Assembly (NCBI GenBank): GCA_014621425.1
Contig: JAANBB010000454.1
Span: 1-31,214 of the forward strand
Source: Cylindrodendrum hubeiense
Taxonomy: Eukaryota; Ascomycota; Sordariomycetes; Hypocreales; Nectriaceae
Length of the DNA stretch: 31,214 bases
Reading direction: 5' to 3'
Both the position numbers and the translations under genes were made by a program. The notes under the pieces were generated by a model. That model had not been told where the DNA came from, searched no databases, and saw only the letters and a list, made by a program, of their open reading frames with translations. Below are positions 20,727 to 28,575 of the stretch, in pieces. Position 1 is the first letter of the stretch, and each line of letters opens with the position of its first letter.

Positions 20727-21036
20727 TCAACGGGTAATTTTGAAGCCTGCTTGACAAGACTCCTCAAGGTTTTCATCCTTTCCTGGGGACGAAACCGTTG
20801 AAAATAGCGTACGAACCGGGACAGGGGTGACAACCCCCCACGGCTGGTCCCACAATGGACGACCTGAAACAAATGCAGGGATGGTGAGCACGACTTTTTG
20901 AGTAACTAAACGCCCACGGCTCTCCCAGAATCATCAAGGACGCGAACCAGAGGAGAACCCACACTCTCGGGGGCTTACAGGACACCGGTAAGCCGTTTCC
21001 TAAAAAGGAAGCGTCCTTGTCCTCAGGGGTCTCCAT
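20727..21036 (-). CDS. Possible two-exon gene for a 64-residue protein (low confidence)
   Basis: An ATG at 21036 opens METPEDKDASFLGNGLPVS. Exon 1 (21036-20979) ends at a GTAAGC donor. An intron of 115 bp (20864-20978) ends in the strong acceptor TTTGTTTCAG. Exon 2 (20863-20727) continues in frame as CRPLWDQPWGVVTPVPV and ends ESCQAGFKITR. The joined protein has balanced composition with no signal peptide or known motif. Upstream, in another frame, AGSRANAPLLEVDDLGEAE also looks protein-like, so the model may be wrong in detail. I rest only on splice signals and composition. Confidence 0.2.
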
Positions 21037-21279
21037 GACTCCGCCTCTCCAAGATCGTCAACCTCAAGCAGCGGCGCATTTGCTCGACTATCTACGGGAG
21101 CGAGATCCAGGCAGCCGGATGGCTTGTTATATTGTTTAGTTTCCAATAATAGCAAGTGCTTCAGGCTATAAGTCGATCAATATGGCATAGACATACCTTG
21201 CACTAATGCGGCTCTCAGCTGTGAGCAAGGCGTCACAGATATACGTGATCTGCCGTTTGCGAATGGCCTCGTGAGGCTC

Positions 21280-23771
21280 TCACTCTTCCTGCGTCAACGT
21301 CGACAAGTCCGGATAGCGCAGGTCGGCATTGTCCTCGAGGAACTGCATCCACTTCTTCAAGAAACCACTCCCTCTATGATACAAGCGCATCAGCAAGACT
21401 CCGTCAAAGGGTGGGCGGATGGAACCATCCCGGCAGAGTGTCGTCGAGCTAAGACTGCGGCTGAGAGGCCCAGCATGAAAGGGGTGCAGCGTCCTTACCT
21501 TTGAACCGTCTCCGAATCTCCAATTATCGTCAAAGAACGCTTCGGGCGTGTCATTGCCACTGGAAATACTCGCATTAGCTTCGAGACCATCCTTAAAAGA
21601 TGTTTCCTCCGAACACAGACAGCAAAAAAAAACGGGGCCGGTGGAGGGATCAGGCTCTCACCATTGAGTCGGCGCTTCTCACCCAGGAAGCCAACTTCGC
21701 CTTCTGGGTTGCTTCGCACGAGGCTCACAATTACAGCCTCCTTCTCGCGGCCCTGGAAGCCGTCGACGCTGCCCAACTCGATACCAGGGAACTTATCCTT
21801 GAGGGGAGCGAGAACGGCAAGCTGGGTGGTTGGTGATATGTCAAAATTGCGGTTCTGTAAAGCATGGATCCCCCAGCCTGAGGAACTTACCTGGGCGTTA
21901 TATGGGGTTACAACGGCAACGTCTTCGGGTCGCACCCCGGCTTCGACCAGTTGTTTTACGTGCTGCCTGACCAGCGCCGCTTCCATCTCATTGCTTTTGC
22001 TCTCGCCGTGTAAACTGCCCCTTCCTTTCTTTGGGTTGTCCTTGTCATCCTCTTCGTTTCTCTCCGGGAAATCTCCACCCTGTGTATCAATGAAGATGAG
22101 AGGCTCATGGGTGTCTTCGGTGTCCTCGACCTCGTAGTCCAGCTCCTTCAGGAGTCGTTGTTTCACGGCATCTGCCGCAACCAGCTTCGACTCGTACAAT
22201 TCGTCGGATGGAAAGCGCATAATATTCTCATGCATCCGGTATTGGGTAGTTAGCATCCGCTTTATGGAGGGTCCATGCAAGGCCAGAAGTCGGTCAAAGA
22301 GCGTGGTTTCGAGCGTCGCGCCCTTGATAGGGTTCACGCCCTCCTTCACTGTCAGCTTGACCTTGGAGTTTGTGGACTTGATGGTAGGGGGTAGTTGCAG
22401 ATGGTCACCAGCGCAGACGACCTTCTTAGCTGAGAGCAACGGCACCCAGCACTGGGCCTCGAGCGCTTGGCTCGCCTCGTCAATGATGACGACGTCAAAC
22501 TCCTCGTTGCGCAGCTGGTAGCCGCCCGCACCGTGAAGAGTCGCAAGAACCACCTTGCTCCCGCCAACTAGGTTGCTGACGCACCGCCGCTCACGCTCGC
22601 GATACTCCTTCCGCAGCTCCTTCAAGTCGCCATAGATGGCCTTACGTTCCCTGCCACTTTTGGCCTTCTTGATAGAGGCCTGCTTGGCGTCCATCTCGGA
22701 CCGTACGTCCTTGACGATGGCCCCGGCTTCGGATGTGTGAGTGAGGGCGTCTAATGAGTGGTTGACTACTGAGGGGAGAAGGCGTGCGGGATGTCCGAGC
22801 CGGAGGATGGGAATCTTGTGTGGGGAGAGACGCTCGACGATGTTATCAACAGAGATATTTGAAGGGCCGCAGACCAGTATCCTCTGGTCCCGCTTGACCA
22901 TCTGTAGAATCAGCTCAATGAGGGTGTGAGTCTTTCCGGTCTAGGAGCAATGTTAGCAGACGGCAGGTCAGATCTAGCTGTTAGCCTCTGAGCTCGACTC
23001 ACTCCTGGGGGGCCGTGGATCAAGGCCACTTCACGAGAGCTCAAAGCAAACCAGATGGCATCTTTCTGGGAGTCATTTAGATTTAGATCCACCCATTCAA
23101 GGTTTCCCACGTCAGCATCGGTGGCCAGGTCTCGGGGGACTGGCGATGGACTCGACAGTCCAAAGAGAACTCTAATGAAGCTGGAGTACTCGGCTTCAAC
23201 CATCTTCTGCAGCTTCTCCATTGTCCAGTTCATCCTGCAAAGGGGGTATGTCAGCACTCTGCGCAGTCACACACTAGAAATACCTCTCATACCGTCGATA
23301 GGTAACCTCGTCAGCCAACTTGACTGCCCACACCCGGCCCGAAAACGCAACCTCTTCCTTGCCCTCGTCCAGCGCCACGCCCACGAACGTCCTCTGCACC
23401 CTGGTCACAACGCCTCGGGCGCCCTTGCGCTCCAACTCCTTGACCTCGCGTTTCTTGGCGCTCCCGGCAGGCTGCTCGGCGACGAGGACGATGTCGCCGG
23501 TCCGGAGGCCGTGCTCCGGCAGCTCATCGTTGCCGGAGCGGGATGTAGCGGCGTCCGGCCCGAGCTCCAGCACAGAGCGGCCGCCGAACCCGGTGCGCTG
23601 CCCGGAGACGATGAGGTTGGTCAGGGCGAGGCCGGCGCGCTGCAGGCCCGTCGGGGTGTGGTTGGCGATGAGGCTGCTAGTCTCGAGGATCTCGCTCTGC
23701 AGCTCCTGGTCCAGCAGGGCTAGCTGCGTGCTGGCGAAGGCGGGGACATCGACGGGGTCTTTGGGGGCCAT
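21280..23771 (-). CDS. HCS1: SF1 (Upf1-like) helicase, Hcs1/SMUBP-2 type (694 aa)
   Basis: A 5'-to-3' superfamily 1B helicase. Yeast Hcs1 (DNA helicase A) associates with DNA polymerase alpha, and animal IGHMBP2 acts on ribosome-linked RNA. Six exons are supported: 23771-23284, 23234-23003, 22940-21891, 21821-21662, 21559-21499, 21373-21280. Every join restores the family sequence. Motifs in order are a beta-barrel (1B) region about 70-165; GPPGTGKT at 237-244, split by intron 2 between Gly240 and Thr241; DEAS at 394-397; GDHLQLPP about 418-425; TQYRMH about 472-477; VVTPYNAQ ending at 590; VDGFQGREKEAVIVSLVRSN in exon 4; VAMTRPK in exon 5; and the FLKKWMQFLEDNADLRYP tail. There is no R3H or zinc finger as in human IGHMBP2, so the fungal Hcs1 form fits. 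Introns 3 (69 bp) and 4 (102 bp) are stop-free multiples of three. After the TGA the same frame stays open for about 38 codons. Confidence 0.95.
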
Positions 23772-24252
23772 GACTGCGAGGAGGGAGTTGAAATGCAATA
23801 CGCCGAGAGGGGAGGAGACGGAGAGTAAGTGAGTGGGTGGGTTGGTGCATGAGCGAGTGAGAGGAGGGATGGAAGTGGGATGTGGCCATGTTGAGGTGAA
23901 CCCCACCATGGTCAAAACATGTCCGCCTGGGTCGTCATAATCACTATCAACAGCAATATAAACTAACATCTATCCAATTCGCATTATATTCAACCAGCCG
24001 CCCTGGTATTCACCATTGCATTGTAAAATAGGCCATCTAAGTCACCCCATGGGAATTAGTTCCAGCCGTCCGTACAACCGCCCTGGTATCAAAGTCATGA
24101 CGCATTCCCCGCTCAAAAGCTCCGTCGACGTCCGGATCGAAATCTAGCCATATTACCCATCCTGGATCAAAACATCGCTCCCAGAATCATAAACCCATGT
24201 CCTATATAATGATGCTCACGTAGTATGTCCCGGCAAATAAATACAAGCATGC
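23772..24252. other. Helicase promoter and 3' region of the DUF202 gene
   Basis: This 481-bp spacer lies between two minus-strand genes. It should hold the 3' untranslated region of the DUF202 gene and the promoter of the helicase. The 12-mer CCGCCCTGGTAT occurs twice (23998-24009 and 24078-24089). No gene is seen. Confidence 0.55.
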
Positions 24253-25515
24253 TTACACCTCCGTCGACGGATGTATAGCAATCACGACCACCAGTGAGGC
24301 GACCATGATGGCAAATGCCACAAAGGCAACAATGGTCACAGTCCCGCGACTAGCTGGAAACTTGCCCTGCATTACCCAGTACTGGGCTTGGAAATAGCGT
24401 TTGTAGCCGAGGAACAGAATCAGGATGCTAATGCCCAGGAACGTGGCGCCCAGTGGCTTGCCCATATGTCGCAGCGTTTCCGTGTTCTTATTCGGCTTGC
24501 TGCCCTCGCTGAGAGATGTGTTGAGACGGAAGAGCTGCGTGACAGCGATGCCGATCGAGGCAAAGGCGAGGGAAGTTCGGAGCCAAGCAAGGAATGTTCG
24601 TTCTGCAAAACACAATTGGTGTTAGTCGGCGGACAGGAATATCCGGTATCCGGCGGAATAGCCTACCAATGGCGAGATGATCTCGTGCTACGCTGCCCGT
24701 GTTCTCCAGTTCAATGGACTGGAAATTCTGCAGCTGGGTCTGCCACCACGGTGGGCTCTTGGCCTCGGTCTCGGATTGGCGAGTGTATTCCATATCGGGG
24801 AGGGAGGCGGGTGGGAAGGCGTCGGAGTGCCTTGAGGCTGGCTGGGAACGCCGAGAGCCGCGTGAGGAGCCATTGCGGACGCGAGGCCCAGAGCTGTGGG
24901 TGTTGGTGGTGTGGATGGCTTGGTAGTTGAGATCGGAGCCGCGGGACATGATGCCCGTCATCTCGTCGGCGCTGCTGTCTTCGGGGATCGGGAGGCGGGC
25001 CGAGTTCGCGGACGGATGCCGGCCGATAGGGCTCCCGGGAGCCCGGGGGAAATGGTGTCGGCGCCCATGGTTTCGGCACGTTCGCGAGCGTTCTGTCGGG
25101 GGGCGGAGGGAGTTTTTAGCCGTGTGTCTTCCTGTTTGTGTTGTTGGAGTTGCTGTGTGTGCATGTGCAATGTTTTGAGGGCCCGAGGCCGGGGGAGAGG
25201 AGCGAGCAGAGGAGGGACGGGAAGCAAGTGAGCACACGAGCTAGGCCGACTGAGGCGGGAGCTATGTCTAGAAGCAGAGCAGCCAAGCAGCCAAGCAGCG
25301 GCCAGGGGTCGTTCGAGATAATTGCGACACAAAGAGAGACATGAACCCACCTCGAGGATCTCGTTGATACGCTCCCTGGTTGGTGAACGGTGGAAACTGA
25401 CGGTGGAAGACGTCCTGCCCGAGAGCAGGACGCCTGGAGGTGATCGCGTCAGGGCGGGGACGACGGGATCCGGGGGCCTTGGGGCGGCTGCCGCAGCAGC
25501 ATCATCCTCGGCCAT
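24253..25515 (-). CDS. DUF202 (YidH-like) three-helix membrane protein with an apparent N-terminal frameshift
   Basis: DUF202 proteins are small membrane proteins of uncertain role; the same domain ends fungal Vtc polyphosphate-polymerase proteins. The C-terminal exon (24602-24253) follows a 64-bp intron (24603-24666). The join gives DHLAIERTFLAWLRTSLAF, the family signature. Three hydrophobic segments follow: IGIAVTQLF, TFLGISILILFLGY and IVAFVAFAIMVASLVVVIAI. Upstream, exon 1 (25515-25351) encodes MAEDDAAAAAAPRPPDP to ERINEILE, and a 258-bp intron (25093-25350; GTGGGT donor, CGACAG acceptor) joins it to NARERAETMGADTISPG. That frame then stops at 24960, while GSPIGRHPSANS to DEMTGIMSRGS continues in another frame. 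One missing G near 25042-25044 would reconcile both. If the frame is truly broken, an ATG at 24961 yields a 214-residue protein keeping the whole DUF202 domain. Confidence 0.8.
24603..24666 (-). other. Intron interrupting the DUF202 signature
   Basis: GTAGGC donor, GACTAAC branch site and TTTTGCAG acceptor. Removal joins DHLAI to ERTFLAWLRT through a codon split after its first base. All three signals are strong, so this intron is secure. Confidence 0.9.
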
Positions 25516-25930
25516 TGCCAGCTCGCGCCTCTGTTGCAATCTGTCTCCCGATTGCGGGACCGGGGGGCGCTGCGATGGCGAGAGAACTTTTCCCAATCGC
25601 TCGCACAAGCTGGGATGGCGTCTTGTCGGCGTCTGTTGTCGTTGGTGGAAGCGGGAAGTAGAAGGCACAAGTCCATGCAGGGCTGCTCCATGCAAGACGT
25701 CCGGTTTGCAGCTGCGGCGGGGGGAAGCGAGGCCGCCTGCAGCGTGGTCGCTACGCACAATTTGTGTGGTCCAGCCGAGGCTATCCAATGCGCTGCAGGC
25801 GCTACAAGCCGAGTGGGCGAGGTCGCTATAACGTTCGTAGTGTTGAAGACGGGCGGGCAGTTTCTTTTTTTCTTGTTTTAGGTTTCCAGGGTGGTACAGC
25901 TGAACGTCTGGGGGGGGTCGCACGCATGGG

Positions 25931-26035
25931 TTACCCACTGGCACCCACTGACCACCCACTGACCACCCACTGGCCACCCACTGGCCACCGCTGGCCATCA
26001 CTGGCTCTCACTGGGCCACCACTGGGCCACCCACT
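25931..26035. repeat. Minisatellite, about ten copies of an 11-bp CCACCCACTGG-like unit
   Basis: About ten imperfect units of 10-11 bp run head to tail, the central ones reading CCACCCACTGA or CCACCCACTGG and outer ones diverging. It lies 415-520 bp upstream of the DUF202 start codon. It produces repetitive GGQWVVSGWSVGG-like frames on the minus strand that are not genes. Confidence 0.85.
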
Positions 26036-26742
26036 ACGATGGACCACTGCCAAGCCCCCGATCTCTGGGGATAGTGTTGGAGTAGCGGGAGCTGGGACAG
26101 ATGGCACCAGATGGAAGTGCGAGCACGTCAACGACAATCAAGTTCCGGGATTGGTCTACCCGCCAGGCGGCTCTGATAACGGCTTTCGTTGATATCATGT
26201 ACGCAGTACCCCGTACCTTGTTTCTTTTCCTTTTCCCACGCTCAACCTCATCACTACAACTTCACTATCGCCACCAGCCGCCACCACCTCGTCCTCTCGA
26301 CTCAATGCAGCTCTGCCCATGCCCGAGCCCCCAGTTCCACCTGCTCATCATCTGACCACAATCAAGACCATACGACCTGGGTGCCGGGCCAATCGGGCCA
26401 TGCCCTCATCCAGCCTCCTGACGCACCCGCAGCAGTGCGCCAGCTCAACACGGCCTACATCTTCTATCTGTACATTCTTCGCACCTGCAATTCATAGCCG
26501 AGCCGCGGTACCCTGAGAGCAATTCCCGACACGTCCTCCGCCAGGCCGCTGGAGAGACAAGAGTAAACTAGACACAACAGCCCCGTACTCTGTAAACACA
26601 CATCTTCGTTGATGTCTCAGAGGACACGAAGTGCATGACCCAATCTACCCAGTCTGCCCAGTCCACGACTATCTACCAGCGTCGTCTTCCGTCTTCACCC
26701 CGTCCGAGACTGCCCCATAAAATCCGTGCCCAGTCTGTAGCC

Positions 26743-26800
26743 CGAATTGTCTGAATTGTCCATTGTGTCCATTGTGTCCGCTGTGTCCGTTGTGTCCGTC
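26743..26800. repeat. Tandem 9-bp repeat (ATTGTGTCC-like)
   Basis: About five to six 9-bp units (GAATTGTCC, ATTGTGTCC twice, GCTGTGTCC, GTTGTGTCC) lie in the upstream region of the aldo-keto reductase gene, roughly 460-520 bp before its start. Confidence 0.8.
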
Positions 26801-27131
26801 CCAGATCCATCCAGAATCCGGTCCCCTACCCACTCCCGGCCCCATTGTCCTCTGATCTTCCGGTCTGTAACTTAAACACCGGGCCTTATCAGCCGGAGAT
26901 AAATGTGGTGCCCCTACTACATCCCGGCCACGTCGGGCGCCATTCAAGTGCAGCGATATTCCTCTTTAGGAAAATGGTCTCGGCGTCAGCGCCACAAATG
27001 CCCTTCACCAGCCACACTGGCACGGAGGTACGACCTTACTTCCGTCATACTCCTCTACGCTCCGGTCCTCAAGTGAGACTACGGCACGAAAACGGTATTA
27101 ACAGGATGGGGCCTTGCAAAGAGCGGATGGC

Positions 27132-27140
27132 AATAAATAG
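27132..27140 (+). promoter_or_regulatory. TATA-like element of the aldo-keto reductase gene
   Basis: AATAAATAG lies 120-128 bp before the start codon, in an otherwise GC-balanced promoter. The leader between it and the ATG is CA-rich, as is usual for fungal 5' leaders. Assigned from position and composition only. Confidence 0.35.
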
Positions 27141-27259
27141 GTCCGGAGCAGCACTCTTGAAGTTTCGAATAAAATCATCTCAATAAAGCATCTGGAACAT
27201 CCTCAGTCAATAACAATCACTGCCCCTTCCAAGCCACCTCAAAACACCACCTCATCATC

Positions 27260-28395
27260 ATGACTTACAAGATCGTCGGAAAGGAAGTTGGAGATATCGG
27301 CTTCGGCCTCCTAGGTAACTTACCACTTCTCTATGACTCTTCATCACACAGAAGTCTAGATTTCGTTCTAACCACGGTACCTTGTCGTCCAGGTCTCACC
27401 GCCCGTGCCGTCCCCGATGACCAGGCCTTTGCCGCCATCCGCGCCGCTCTCGATGCTGGCTGCAACTACTTCAACGGCGGCGAATTCTACGGCCCCCCAG
27501 ACGGCAACTCTCCCGCCCTGCTGCGCCGCTATCTCGAGCGCTACCCGGAGGACGCTTCCCGTATCGTCGTCAACATCAAGGGTGCCTTGGGTCGCGACTA
27601 CAAGCCTAAAGGCTCCAAGGAAGGCATCCGTGAAAGCATCGACGCTTGTTTGAAGACGCTGGGCCCAATCGGCACCATCGCTCAGTTTGAGGCGGCGAGG
27701 AAGGACCCCAAGGCCGACTATGTGGAGGAGACACTGGCAGCCATCGACGAGTATGTCAAGGCAGGCAAGATTGGCGGCATCTCGTGCAGTGAAATCAACG
27801 CCAACACGCTGCGAGAGGCGGCTGCGAAGTTCACCATCACTGCAGTTGAAGTGGAACTGTCGCTCTTCTACAACGATCCCATGACCAACGGTTTGCTCGA
27901 AGCGTGCGCGGAGTTGAACATTCCTGTCCTCGCATACTGTAAGTCACCAACCCTGAAAAATAAATATCGACAAGAGCATCACACGAACTAACACGCATCG
28001 CCTCAGCTCCTCTAGGAAGAGGCCTCCTCGGCGGCAAGATCAAGTCCGCTGAGGATATTCCCAAGGGCGACATGCGGTTGGTTCACCCACGCTTCCAGGG
28101 GGACAACCTGTTGAAGAACCTCGAGCTTGTAGCCAAGGTCGACGACATCGCCCAGCGGAAGGGCTGCACTCCAGGCCAGGTTGCCATCAACTGGCTCCTC
28201 GCCCTATCCCGAAAGCCAGGCATGCCTAAGATCATCCCCATTCCCGGATCCACCAACCCGGACCGCATCCGTGAGAATGCCACCATTGTCGACTTGACTG
28301 ACAATGACATGGCCGAGATCGGCGACATCCTGGCCACGTTCACAACAGCGGGAACACGGTATCCTGCTCAGGCCATGGACTTGCTGAACCTTTAG
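27260..28395 (+). CDS. Aldo-keto reductase, pyridoxal-reductase-like (AKR8 type, 329 aa)
   Basis: An NADPH-dependent TIM-barrel reductase. The closest family I recognise is fungal pyridoxal reductase (S. pombe plr1, AKR8), which converts pyridoxal to pyridoxine. Exons are 27260-27314, 27393-27938 and 28007-28395. Intron 1 is 78 bp (GTAACT donor, TTCTAAC branch, TCCAG acceptor), in frame and stop-free; removing it gives IGFGLLGLTARAVPDDQAF. Intron 2 (27939-28006, GTAAGT to CTCAG, AACTAAC branch) restores LAYSPLGRGLLGG. Active-site features are Tyr51 in GGEFYGPP and Lys81 in VVNIKGA. The usual Asp is Asn46, and the usual His region reads FEAARKD (117-123). The C-terminal cofactor segment is IIPIPGSTNPDRIRENA (about 271-287). 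Its stop lies 180 bp from that of DPH6, tail to tail. Confidence 0.94.
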
Positions 28396-28575
28396 GGGTT
28401 GCCCTTGAGAGTTCGTCCTCGTTCACGCTATTTTGGCGATGTGCCCATTGACTCTCCAGGTATAATCAGTTGTCATCATGTTAGTTGTGCACTTCCGTCA
28501 TCCGGGATAGCAACCATAGTAAACGAAATCATAACTTTTGTATTCTCTCATGTTCTCGTCTCTCATGTCGTCATA

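Larger units (their letters stand above)
17489..21279. other. 3.8-kb region with no firmly supported gene
   Basis: The first kilobase is the likely promoter of the 703-residue gene. A GC-rich part (17931-18930) is open on both strands (309 codons plus, 182 codons minus), but neither product resembles a known protein. 19140-19300 holds TACCTAGGTA-type motifs, 19781-19803 is a T-rich run, and 20030-20064 is a strong inverted repeat. From 20700 to 21279 the minus strand shows protein-like segments and plausible splice sites just beyond the helicase stop; these are listed as doubtful. Confidence 0.5.
25516..27259. other. Divergent intergenic region with two minisatellites
   Basis: The region separates the 5' ends of the DUF202 gene and the aldo-keto reductase gene. 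It holds an 11-bp minisatellite (25931-26035), a 9-bp tandem (26743-26800) and a possible TATA-like element (27132-27140). The open frames seen here are made of these repeats or are low-complexity, and none is supported as a gene. Confidence 0.6.

Noticed and set aside
24958..26001. 347-codon minus-strand frame as an independent gene
   Set aside because: Its parts are explained as minisatellite-derived sequence, exon 1 of the DUF202 gene, that gene's first intron and the start of exon 2.
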